Of a DNA stretch of 64,000 nt, positions 50,760 to 60,037 are shown one piece after another (the first letter of the stretch is position 1; every line of letters begins with the position of its first letter). Source of the DNA: Eukaryota sp. TZLM1-RC (lineage: Eukaryota > Metamonada: BaSk clade); assembly GCA_040285825.1 (NCBI GenBank), contig JAUPSS010000005.1:248001-312000 (forward strand), given 5' to 3'. The position numbers were made by a program, and so were the translations under genes. Under the pieces are notes generated by a model. That model made no database searches. It had not been told where the DNA came from and worked only from the letters and a program-made list of their open reading frames with translations.

Positions 50760-51840
50760 TTACACAATAGACATCGAAAGGGTCCTGTGACGTTGAAGAA
50801 ATGATCGCGTCTACTTGATGCACAATTTTATATGCCTCACAGGGAAGCGACGAGATCGAAAACCATAACCGAACAATGAAGAGAAAAAGTTAAAGAAAAA
50901 AGAAAGTAGTTCTGGTCACTTGAATATAATTGAATCAAATTTGAGCCTTAAGTCTAAAGTTAACTCAATACCATCTGTAATGAACTGTTGCAAACCCTGG
51001 TTTTCCATAGGTTGATGCGTGTATGAATTGAGATGATTACACAAAAATGGCTAAAAGGTCACATGTAGGAGAACTTACAAAAGGTGCTGCTGGCGTTGAA
51101 GTTGCTGTAATGCTGTTGAGTGTTTTCTGCTGTAGGGATCTTTCTGCTTGTTCTGTGTTTTATTAATATGTTATTAGATTTTTTTTCAGCGTTTTTGATA
51201 CATTTTTCATTTTTGAGCACAATTTGTGATAAGCTTTGTAATATTCCTTCCATTTTTTTAAATTCAATCTCTTTAAGCAAAATCTTCTGATTTCAATAGG
51301 TAATTTTAAATTTGCAGACCTTTACCATTTCCTGATTGTTCTAATTGAGACAATGGTTATTCAAATCAAAAACTTGTCTGGTAATGAAGAAATTTTTCCC
51401 CAGAGTGTTTCTTAACAGAAGGAAGAATTGAACAAGGCTTATGTCAATTTTATTGGGCTTTGTTATTATAGTGCAATTATAAAACATTACCAATACAAAT
51501 TGTAATAGTCAGTTTAACCTAAAGAATCATGTTGATGAAACAATTTACAAGCATGACCATCTGTTATGTTACAATATTTTCTTGAACTTTTGAATCAGCG
51601 ACATAGAAAAACGCAAGTTCATTGTTGGAATAGCTGATATAACTCACTAACAAGACAAAACTCAAACCTCCAAAGCTGTTGTTCAGAATTGATTTACATT
51701 AACCATAATCAGGTGATCAGACCAATAGCAGAAAAGGTAAGAGAAATGGCAACAGAAGAGTTCACTTTGGGATTTCATATCGAGAGCATAATGATTTTCT
51801 GAATTACTCTTTCAGACTCTTTCAGACAACATTTATAAGA
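50760..51840. other. Intergenic, between the Fanzor relic and IPP isomerase
   Basis: The first 150 bp could hold the N-terminus or 5' end of the Fanzor element but are not recognisable. The 73-codon minus-strand frame at 51280-51059 is Lys/Asn-rich without motifs. The IDI promoter side contains a direct repeat (cagactctttcagac) just before the ATG. Confidence 0.4.
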
Positions 51841-52518
51841 ATGACAAACGATATACCCATAGACTCCTCTCAAATAGCTTTCATGGCAGAAGAGATGATA
51901 CTTGTTGACGAACAAGATGTACCTTGTGGAACTGCTACAAAAAAGGAAGCTCATCTTCTGGAGTCTCTTAAACTTCACAGAGCTTTCAGCCTTTTTCTAT
52001 TTAATTCCAACAAACGTCTTTTAATCCAGAAACGTGCTTCCTGCAAGGCTACCTTTGCTGGACTTTGGGCTAACACTTGCTGTAGTCACCCTCTCTACGT
52101 GGAGAAGGAAATGAATGGTACTGAGGGAGTGAAGAACGCAATCCAACGTAAACTTCAACACGAACTAGGTATCCTGTCAGGAACCATTCCCCATGCCTCC
52201 CTCCACCCTCTCACTCGCATCCTCTACAAGGCCAGTAGTGATCAGAATTGGGGTGAATATGAACTGGACCATTGCATTGCTGGCTTTGCTCCAGACGATA
52301 TTGACATTTATCTTAATCCCAAAGAAGTCGAGGAAATTAGGTGGGTAACCAAGGAAGAGTTGAGAGACGAAATGGAGAGAGAGGACCCCAGAGGAAGTGT
52401 TTTTGCTCCTTGGTTTCGTCATGTTTGCGAATTGTTGTTGTTCAAGGTTTGGGATTCAATCGATGATGGTAATGTTCCATCATTTGACAGTCAAATTCAT
52501 CATGTTGGTGATTTTTAG
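51841..52518 (+). CDS. IDI1: Isopentenyl-diphosphate delta-isomerase, type I
   Basis: 225 codons, intron-free. A Nudix-fold type I IPP isomerase, which interconverts isopentenyl and dimethylallyl diphosphate in the mevalonate pathway. EEMILVDEQDVPCGTATKKE and LHRAFSLFLFN open the domain. ANTCCSHPL (residues ~77-85) contains the catalytic Cys, and GEYELDHCIAGF (~138) the metal-binding and catalytic Glu of the YELD motif. Later family positions such as NPKEVEEIRWVTKEEL are also present. The start at 51841 gives the usual short N-terminus; there is no obvious plastid or mitochondrial presequence, so the enzyme is probably cytosolic. It converges with the E1 gene, with only 68 bp between stops. 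Confidence 0.96.
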   Translation: MTNDIPIDSSQIAFMAEEMILVDEQDVPCGTATKKEAHLLESLKLHRAFSLFLFNSNKRLLIQKRASCKATFAGLWANTCCSHPLYVEKEMNGTEGVKNAIQRKLQHELGILSGTIPHASLHPLTRILYKASSDQNWGEYELDHCIAGFAPDDIDIYLNPKEVEEIRWVTKEELRDEMEREDPRGSVFAPWFRHVCELLLFKVWDSIDDGNVPSFDSQIHHVGDF

Positions 52519-52586
52519 CTTTATAAATTATAATTAAAAATCTAAAACTATTCAAACATTAAATTAAAACAATAAGAATGATTTAT

Positions 52587-55500
52587 TTATCTAATCTTTA
52601 CTACACATAATGGACAATCAACATCTTCACCTGTCTCTTCATTGTAGCAAAGGACCACCATATTGATAAATTTAGTTCCCTTGGCAAGTGGCTTCTTCTG
52701 GAACTCTTCTACAACCTTTGAAATGGGGGTTGCCAATCTCCTTGCCTGAACTTCCTTATTAGGTGGCCATTCACTATAAACCATAAAGTTACCAACAGTG
52801 AGCATACAGACAGATAGCTTATGGGTTTGTTGGAAAATGTTGATAAACTCTTGGAGAGAAACATCACCGCAGTCAAAGAAGAGCTTATCCCAGATAGTGA
52901 ACTTCTTCCCCATCATTTCCGTTGTTGGGGCTGATTCAGGGGTTGATCTAGCAACAAAAGGAAGAGCAAGGTTCAAAAAGGAATCACAATAAGCGTCTAA
53001 GTCTTGGCGTCCATCTACGAGCTTGTACATTTCGATAGCTACCAGACCTACTACCAAAGCAGTAGTGGTGACCATGGCAGGGACGATCTTACCGGCAATT
53101 CCCCTTGTTCTATGCTTATCCGCAGGTGGAATGTAATAGTTGCATGCTCTAAGATTAGAGCATGCAGTGATAAAGTCCATGTGGCCAAGTTCATCCTTAT
53201 CCTTGTCCAATTCGATTGGGTTAACCATAACATGAGACAGCTGCTCTGCAGGAGGGATGGCGTTACAAACCTCGTCAATAGAAGGTCCTTGCTCATTCTG
53301 CATTGGAGTGGTGCTTTCCTGTTTCTCTTCCGTCTCAATCTGTACATTCGAGGAAGGAACGAAGGGAGGAATATTAACCTGAAGAGCAAGATTGATGATT
53401 TGGTTGGGGTTGATGTTTGAGTGAATTCCATAAACATCACCAAGCAATTTTGCACCAAAAACTACAAAATTAACATGATCATTATTACTAGGATCAAACT
53501 CAATGGGTCTAGGAGCCCTCTTTGAACCAGACCAGAAAGGAGTGCCACCTTCAGTAAGCATATCGGGGGGAAACATGTACAAAAGTTGTTGAATTTGGTG
53601 GTTGAACAATTCTTCAAACTTCAATCTGGCCCATTTAACACAATCTTCAAAGGAATTTGGTTTAATTTCGACTAAATAATGATGAATGTTTTTCAGAGTG
53701 GGAATGGCTTGAGGACCCTCTGTTCTGAGTTGGTAAAGCATTGATGGATTCTTTAGATACTTGCTGGCATCAGCGACTGTATTAGTGAAGGTTTCCTCAA
53801 AGAATTGTCTCGACCATTCAATGGTGTGTTCAATTTGATAAGGGAAGTTCTTCAATGTACACATTGGAACTGATTTTTCTGGCGGATCTTGAGTTTCTCC
53901 ATAACTCTTGGTTAAGTGAGGAATGACCACCTGAACGTTACCCTTTGTGCCTAAAGTTCCACTTTCCAATAAGGGTTTTCCATAATAAACCGCCTTTGAA
54001 TCCATAAATAATCTTGCCTTAACATTGTCCAGAGCATTTACAATTAAATCAATAGAATCAAAAAATTCGTCATTATAGACATCTTCAGTATCAACACCGA
54101 CAGGAACTTGAGTGGCGGTGATATTGAGATCGTTATTCATTTGTTTAGCAGCTTTGGCAGCAACTTCGGACTTTGGTTTATGAATGTCTTCAAATGTAAA
54201 TAGAAATTGGCGGTTCAAATTGCTTTTTTCTATAGTATCCATGTCAGTTACCAAGACATTACCATTAGGCCCACAAGCAACTCCCATCATTGACATTGAT
54301 TTTAACATTTCACAACCAATGGCTCCTGCCCCCACAAGAAAAGTCTTGACCGAGTTTAATTTTGATTGGAAGTTCTTTCCAAAAACGGCAATCTGACTGT
54401 CATAACGTGAATTGATTGGTAGACGGTCAGCAATGGGAACGTCATCCTTTCCCAGAACTTCAACACAATCATAATAGAAATACTGAGAAATTGGGGAAAA
54501 CTTCCCACTACAGGCCTTTAAGACTTCCTGGGCCGCTATGCCTCCCAGGACAGCACAAACAGGAGAGAGCTCGGCAAAGGAGATTCTAATGAGGGAAAGA
54601 AGGAGTGGACGGAGGCTATCAGAAATGTTAACGTTTAGGTCAAAAGTGGAGGTCAAATTGGCAAGAATTTCCATGACTGATATGCAATCAGTTTCCGAAT
54701 CAATAGCGGGATATCTATTTGTTTGGCTAATGAAAACATCGAGAGCAGAGTAAAACAAATGCAAAACCTCAGTATCAATAGTTGAGCCAAGATAACTCAA
54801 AAGGGAAGGTTTCTTGACCTGCTTTGACCAGGGCTCAAAACTCATGACTTGCTTTGACTTTACTGGGGTGACGTAACCAGTCTTAAACTCAGTATTAGCC
54901 AAAGTTACATTGATTCTGAAACTAAATGGAGACAAAACCTCAGTTTCAAAAGACTGATCATTGAGTTCCGGATGACCAACAACTCCATTGAACGTAACCA
55001 AATCCCCACTTGACCACGAGATCTTTTCACCATGGTCATCTGCAAGGAAGACAATGGTGTGGTTGTTCTGGGACTGAAGATCGGTGATTACATATGTGTT
55101 GACGGCTTCCCCATCAGGGTCTACTACGGTGTGAGCTGGGCCAAGATCCACAAAGATACGTCCAGTGACACCGCGTGTATCAGCTACGATGAGTTTAATG
55201 TTGTTGTTATGGCAAAATTCTCCAATGTTGAGGAGAGAAGATTCATCGTTGTGGGTGAGGACGACCACGGTGAACTGGGAGAGTACTTCTTCTGTGAGGA
55301 TGGAGGATATGGCATTGACTTCAACGTAAGAGTTGAGAGACTTGAATCTAGGGAGACATGCCATGGCCCGGTTCTGACCAATCATGGAATCATCGAGGTA
55401 GAAGTTTGCACCGAGATCTTGATGTTGCACAGTGTCAGCATCATGAATGGTGACAGACTTCATTCCGCTGAGGATGAGGTTCTTGGCGATTTCAGCACCG

Positions 55501-55613
55501 ACACCAGTCATTCCAGAGATTAGGACAGATGTTTCAGACATCTTCTTCAGGGCTTCATGGCCCAGAACGTACAGAGATCGGGAGTATAGAGATTCGTCGA
55601 TTGGCTGACTCAT
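52587..55613 (-). CDS. UBA1: Ubiquitin-activating enzyme E1
   Basis: 1008 codons from ATG 55613 (MSQPIDESLYSRSLYVLGHE). The open frame continues further upstream, but that part is antisense of a LINE and is excluded. There are two ThiF-type halves: residues ~10-400 (inactive adenylation half; GMTGVGAEIAKNLILSGMKS) and ~405-1008 (active half). The active half shows GAGAIGCEMLKSMSMMG (nucleotide site), DMDTIEKSNLNRQFLF, and the catalytic Cys in SVPMCTLKNFP. YYIPPADKHRTRGIAGKIVP and TTALVVGLVAIEMYKL close the adenylation domain, and a ubiquitin-fold domain (~910-1008) ends DVDCPLCVVKIR. It adenylates ubiquitin and passes it to E2 enzymes. Intron-free, of normal length, no missing motifs. Confidence 0.97.
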   Translation of the reverse strand: MSQPIDESLYSRSLYVLGHEALKKMSETSVLISGMTGVGAEIAKNLILSGMKSVTIHDADTVQHQDLGANFYLDDSMIGQNRAMACLPRFKSLNSYVEVNAISSILTEEVLSQFTVVVLTHNDESSLLNIGEFCHNNNIKLIVADTRGVTGRIFVDLGPAHTVVDPDGEAVNTYVITDLQSQNNHTIVFLADDHGEKISWSSGDLVTFNGVVGHPELNDQSFETEVLSPFSFRINVTLANTEFKTGYVTPVKSKQVMSFEPWSKQVKKPSLLSYLGSTIDTEVLHLFYSALDVFISQTNRYPAIDSETDCISVMEILANLTSTFDLNVNISDSLRPLLLSLIRISFAELSPVCAVLGGIAAQEVLKACSGKFSPISQYFYYDCVEVLGKDDVPIADRLPINSRYDSQIAVFGKNFQSKLNSVKTFLVGAGAIGCEMLKSMSMMGVACGPNGNVLVTDMDTIEKSNLNRQFLFTFEDIHKPKSEVAAKAAKQMNNDLNITATQVPVGVDTEDVYNDEFFDSIDLIVNALDNVKARLFMDSKAVYYGKPLLESGTLGTKGNVQVVIPHLTKSYGETQDPPEKSVPMCTLKNFPYQIEHTIEWSRQFFEETFTNTVADASKYLKNPSMLYQLRTEGPQAIPTLKNIHHYLVEIKPNSFEDCVKWARLKFEELFNHQIQQLLYMFPPDMLTEGGTPFWSGSKRAPRPIEFDPSNNDHVNFVVFGAKLLGDVYGIHSNINPNQIINLALQVNIPPFVPSSNVQIETEEKQESTTPMQNEQGPSIDEVCNAIPPAEQLSHVMVNPIELDKDKDELGHMDFITACSNLRACNYYIPPADKHRTRGIAGKIVPAMVTTTALVVGLVAIEMYKLVDGRQDLDAYCDSFLNLALPFVARSTPESAPTTEMMGKKFTIWDKLFFDCGDVSLQEFINIFQQTHKLSVCMLTVGNFMVYSEWPPNKEVQARRLATPISKVVEEFQKKPLAKGTKFINMVVLCYNEETGEDVDCPLCVVKIR

Positions 55614-55664
55614 GTTAAGAAAAAAATTGGAAAATTTAAGTAATTTCAAAACATAGTTGAAGAC

Positions 55665-56530
55665 ATAGTTCAGCTGCTGCTTTAGTAACTCAAGTTCCCT
55701 CTGTTTATGGACTTTTGTTAAAAAACAATGAATGGCTTCTAAACATGCGTTTTCGTTGTTTTCTGTGGCCAAACAATTTGCCCAATCATTTAACTTGTAA
55801 ATGTGGTAAACCTCTTTTGTTTACTCATCTTTTGAACTGTAAACATTTCATTACGTTTAGAAGCAAAGTGCATAATAACGTCAGGGACCAAATTTATGTA
55901 ATGTGCAAATCATATCGAGTAGATTCCTTTTTAGAACCGCTGTTATCAAAATTAATTCTTGATGATCCCAATATTGATAGTACGCGTTACAACAGAGCTT
56001 CTATGGGTCTGACTAGAGGTGATCTAGTTGTTCCTGGTTTAAATGGTAGTTTTACTATTTTGGACGCCATGTCTATTGATCCTTGTAATTCCTCTAACGA
56101 ACATCTCATTAATTCGGATGTAAATAATCCTCTTCTTGCAGGCGAAAAATATAAAATTGCTAAATATGCGAAACTCATTTTCTCGGTTAATGAAAATTCT
56201 CATGCCCAATATATTTTATGTCCATTTGTTTTTTCTTTGCTTGGATCTCTAGGTAAGGCTGCTATGGCTTTCCTTGAGGATTTTGTTGTAGTTGTAAAGG
56301 AAAGAACTGGAAGAATTTTCAATCGTGTTTACTGGCAAAACAGGATTGTATTTTCTATTTTTAAGGGAATGGTAAAACTATTTTCTGATTCACTATCTTC
56401 TTTTGGGAAATTTTCTGAATCTTTAGCAATTAATTGTTTTGATGTAGGGGAGGCAGGTTTTGAGGATGTGGAGTTTTAATTGTGCATTTCATATTTGTTG
56501 TTGAATAAAAATAAAATATAATAGATTACA
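55665..56530 (+). mobile_element. Group B LINE, 5'-truncated copy next to the E1 start
   Basis: The plus-strand frame 55715-56479 reads NEWLLNMRFRCFLWPNNLP, LTCKCGKPLLFTHLLNCKHF, HNNVRDQIYVMCKS, EPLL, TRGDLVVPGLNGSFTILDAM, WQNRIVFSIFKGM and GFEDVEF. A 3' UTR with TTGAATAAAAATAAAATA follows. It is almost identical to 1566-3079. The 5' truncation is at about 55665, only ~50 bp from the E1 start codon. No clear target duplication was found. Confidence 0.93.
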
Positions 56531-56869
56531 CTCAAACCCAATTTGTCATGACGTCATGACAGCAGTCTGCATGGAGTATTACTCCTTGCAAATTATTGCT
56601 TCTTTATTTATAAATAATCTTTTCAATATAACTATAAATGAATGCGAACTAGATCTATAAGACCAATAATCGTATACGAAATCATAAAAATCGTGGTTGT
56701 TTCGATGTGAGAGATAGTTCCCCGGACATAGAAATAAATGGTCAATTGGTAAAAATTTGCAAATAGAACCATTGCAAAATTCATGATTTGTAATGTCATC
56801 ACGATGTAATTTTCATCTGTGCCTTCAAAACTATACATTGTTTCTCAATTTTCGCATTTGCCACTCGTG

Positions 56870-57960
56870 ATATGTATTGAGGTTTGGTTGTTGAATCGGA
56901 CTCATTGGTGTACCATCACCTTCAGAATCCTTATCAACATCTCTCTGGCTTTCATCGGTGGGTTCAATAACTGTGGTTTGAGACTATTGTCTCTTGAACA
57001 CCTCTGATCTCTCTCTTCCATCCAGAATGTCTTCAGCCAACAAATGAATATTTAGTGCAGAATTAGTATCTCGATTCCAGTACGTTTTGTATTGACTACC
57101 CTTGATATCGTTGATTCTTCCAACTTTTCTTTTGCTTTTACTTTCTTTTTTCTTTCTGACATGAATATCCCGTTTAATTGAGTTTAGTTTTTTCGTAAAG
57201 TTGGGATCATCGTGTTTGTAGGAAGTTTCTGTGTTTTCTCCAATTGTACCCTTTCGGGCATGAATATGGATATTTTTGAAGCATATGCCTCATTGACTCA
57301 ATATTCAACGTATCTGACTTGTCTCAATACTTTTGTTGTATTTGTACCTTTAGATGGATACTTGCCTTTTCTTTTAAATCCAGACTCTTTACTCCAATCG
57401 CCAATGTCTATCATACAATCCCCAGGTTCACGAAAGTTTTGTTTAATTTTACGAATCAACCTTATGACACCTTTTTGTTTTTCCTTGTGTTGGGAGAATT
57501 TTTCTTTTCGATATTGTATTTGGTTAAATAAATTCCAAGTTTTCATTCTAAATATTTCCTTTGCATTAATAGACTCACAAAATTCATCTAAATTGGTTGA
57601 TTTTGATTGTTTTCTCATTTCCCCCTATCACTTTCTGTAATACCGTTGAACAAGTATTCATCTTGCCGCTTCTTTGTATCTCTCTGATGTTTGAGAAGAC
57701 CAAAACAAATTTCGTTCACCTTGAGTAAAAGACAAGGAGTCAATATTATGAATATCTTGTTTTTTGCGCTTTTTTTTGTTTGTTTCCTCATCTAGCTCTG
57801 CTTCTTCTTTTACAATTCACATTTGGTTACAGCAATTACCATGGTTTAATTTTTTGGAAACAGCATGAATCAAGTCATATTCATTTGTATCTGTAGCGAC
57901 TAATTTTCTAGAATTTAAGGATGCTAATTTTCCATTGAAAGGTATTCATGTAATGATGTC
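56870..57960 (-). pseudogene. Fanzor-type RuvC nuclease relic (iii)
   Basis: In order on the minus strand: LVATDTNEYDLIHAVSKK (RuvC-I, ~57900), DSLSFTQGERNLFWSSQTSE and RYKEAAR (~57720), LDEFCESINAKEIFRMKTWN and LFNQIQYRKEKF (57590-57480), GDCMIDIGDWSKESGFKRKG (RuvC-II region, ~57390), PSKGTNTTKVLRQVRYVEYG, a Lys-rich stretch, YWNRDTNSALNIHLLAEDIL (RuvC-III, about 57047-57079) and an acidic tail. The frame shifts at least twice. Instead of the CxxC...CxxC ribbon, the segment before WNRD is Lys/Arg-rich without paired cysteines. The N-terminal third is missing or unrecognisable. Confidence 0.75.
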
Positions 57961-58228
57961 TAGTTTTGTCTTGTTTTGTTATATTCGGGTTTTGTTTTCA
58001 ATTCAGCAAGTCTAGATTTTTTTTGAATGAATAATTTAATAGTGTATAGTAGGTGGTCTACAAAATGTTTTTTCAAGTTAACACTGTAATTAGTTACCAC
58101 TTCAGATGCCAGGTATTTTGATATTTATTCAAAGACTTGCCGCAAACATCACTGAATATGAATTAAATAAGTAAATTAATACATAAATTAATTAAAAATT
58201 TACAGAAAAAAACCATCAAATAAAAATA

Positions 58229-59479
58229 CTATAGATTTAAATCTAAATCCAAATCATCATCCTCTATTCTGGGAACTGACATAGGAGGTTCAAAAAGTGG
58301 TCTCATTACCCTCTTCTTTAACAAACTCTTTTCATTAAATAATTCATCGTCCTTCTTCTTTTCCTCTTTTGATCTTCCCAATGGAGTGTCTGGATCGATT
58401 GAAAACTTAAATGGTGTGGGTTTGAGAGGTGTGGAAGGCTGAGGAGCAGCAACACGTGATGAAACGTGAGGGACAGAAATGATTGATTGGGGATTTGATT
58501 GGGACAGGCAGGCTGAATTGAGTCTAAAGTTTTCAAACTGTTCTTGTGAAATGTACGCGCAAAGTGGAGGTTTTTCGTTAAAATTCACTGTATGACTACA
58601 CTCTTCAATTTCCACTTCACTATCCAAAAATTGGGCAACGAATTGCGTAATTGATTGATCAATTGCTGATGTTAGATTACTATTCATATGAAGCCATTTA
58701 GTAGTGATATTCAATGGAGAGTTGAAGATAAGATAATTTCCTGGGGAATGGCTTCGAGTACGAATGTAATCAATCAAGCAATCATTATCACGTGACTGTC
58801 TGACTGTTTGATTGGAAATGGTTCCAGTCAAGTACTCCAATTGCAAACGTGCCAATCGTAGCAGTTTTTTTCGTGTCGAATACAATTGATCAAGGTAATA
58901 GTGATACTGCGAAAGATTTGCCAATATTGTCGTTTGGGGAACTATAGGAGAAACACAACCTCCAGCATCTCTCTTGACCAGGCCCAAAGGTTCGAGGATG
59001 TTAATTGCAGTACTGATCCTTCTTCTGTCATGGGATGTCAACTGTTCTAGCTGGCGTCGTGAGAGAGCTGTTGGAGTATGGGAAATGAGTGCTTTGAACA
59101 CGTCCTGACCTACGACCTCCACACTCTTTTTGTCACGTTTTCTGCGTGTTGAATCTCGTTGAGATGGTTGTGAAGATTGAGAGGGTTGTGAAGAGGGTGT
59201 TAGGGGTGTGGGTGGGGGTCTTGCACTTGAGCTCTTGACAGATGTAGGAGGAGTGAATGCCGAAGATGGAGAGGTTTGAACAGTCCCAGTCCTCTTGTGG
59301 GTAGGTGGGCGTGTAAAAAGGGCGTCAGGCATTGTCAGGTATGCCGGTAATAAAACCGGCAAAATACTTTCCCAACTATCAATATTGTATATTTCAGTGT
59401 TCATTTCACTGACGATAGCATTGGAGGCACAGGCTACGTGGATGACTTGAGTTATAAATGACTTGTCTTGACAAATCAT
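58229..59479 (-). CDS. Winged-helix protein, possibly E2F/DP-like
   Basis: 416 codons, intron-free. A Ser/Pro-rich disordered region (~60-120) is followed by a basic patch (RRKRDKK, ~112). A winged helix at ~120-175 has LSRRQLEQLTSHDRRRIST and AINILEPLGLVKRDAGG; the order R-R-R-I-x6-N-(I/V)-LE-x-(I/L)-GL-(I/V)-x-(K/R) resembles the E2F/DP DNA-binding helix. A helical, Leu-rich segment follows (~185-225, LDQLYSTRKKLLRLARLQLE) as in the E2F dimerisation region, then a beta-rich segment and an acidic C-terminus (RIEDDDLDLDLNL). The canonical RRIYD is not intact, so another winged-helix family such as a TFIIE-type factor remains possible. The first ~60 residues are unassigned. Confidence 0.5.
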   Translation of the reverse strand: MICQDKSFITQVIHVACASNAIVSEMNTEIYNIDSWESILPVLLPAYLTMPDALFTRPPTHKRTGTVQTSPSSAFTPPTSVKSSSARPPPTPLTPSSQPSQSSQPSQRDSTRRKRDKKSVEVVGQDVFKALISHTPTALSRRQLEQLTSHDRRRISTAINILEPLGLVKRDAGGCVSPIVPQTTILANLSQYHYYLDQLYSTRKKLLRLARLQLEYLTGTISNQTVRQSRDNDCLIDYIRTRSHSPGNYLIFNSPLNITTKWLHMNSNLTSAIDQSITQFVAQFLDSEVEIEECSHTVNFNEKPPLCAYISQEQFENFRLNSACLSQSNPQSIISVPHVSSRVAAPQPSTPLKPTPFKFSIDPDTPLGRSKEEKKKDDELFNEKSLLKKRVMRPLFEPPMSVPRIEDDDLDLDLNL

Positions 59480-59534
59480 GCTTTGTCATATACAAACTGT
59501 ATATTAAAGAAAGCCTGTAATCTCAATCATCATC
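59480..59534. promoter_or_regulatory. Compact 55-bp bidirectional promoter region
   Basis: Only 55 bp separate the start codons of the winged-helix gene (-) and the membrane-protein gene (+). It contains gtatattaaag, TATA-like on either strand. Both start-codon neighbourhoods are AT-rich, with A at -3 for the plus-strand gene. Confidence 0.45.
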
Positions 59535-59978
59535 ATGTACAGTTACAATACAGGTCATGTTTATGCGGAGACACAGCCACTCATCGGTTGTGGAGAGAGG
59601 TCTACTTATCTGACGTCTGACGTTGTTGGGAATTACAAGGAAACACTTGAACCAACTTTAGAAACGTGTGTATCCATCAATTCAAAACCGAATCAACAAG
59701 ACCCTTGTCTTCAACACTCAGAAGGTCTTTACCCAAATGTTGAGGTTCAATCACCCATAGTAATACCACAACAAGATCCTGATGGAGATGATTTGACTGG
59801 TTCAATCGTGTTATCACTGTTTGGACTCTTCTTCCCTCCACTATGGCTCTTACTCTTACAGTACCTCTCGAGTAACAACAGAGTGGCGAGAACCTTGGGA
59901 CAAATGAGTTTAGTTTGCTTTGTTATAGTGCTTTTTGTAATGTTCAGCTTTCTATTCTTTGCCATGGAATACACTTGA
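59535..59978 (+). CDS. Small membrane protein, function unknown
   Basis: 147 codons. Residues 1-85 are polar and probably cytosolic. Two hydrophobic segments follow, ~93-113 (IVLSLFGLFFPPLWLLLLQY) and ~124-145 (LVCFVIVLFVMFSFLFFAM), joined by a short basic loop (SSNNRVARTLG). This is a helical hairpin with a positively charged loop, which predicts the loop on the cytosolic side. No family recognised. It converges with Utp21, with 59 bp between the stops. Confidence 0.6.
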   Translation: MYSYNTGHVYAETQPLIGCGERSTYLTSDVVGNYKETLEPTLETCVSINSKPNQQDPCLQHSEGLYPNVEVQSPIVIPQQDPDGDDLTGSIVLSLFGLFFPPLWLLLLQYLSSNNRVARTLGQMSLVCFVIVLFVMFSFLFFAMEYT

Positions 59979-60037
59979 ATATACCAATTTATTAATTAAT
60001 TAACACAAAAAAAACTATTTATATTAAATAAAACAAA

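Noticed and set aside
55032-55523. 163-codon plus-strand frame inside E1
   Set aside because: Antisense shadow of the E1 coding sequence.
55614-55772. N-terminal extension of the E1 protein (MATENNENACLEAIHCFLTK...)
   Set aside because: This part is the antisense of the LINE at 55665 onward; the conserved E1 N-terminus starts at MSQPIDESLYSRSLYVLG (55613).
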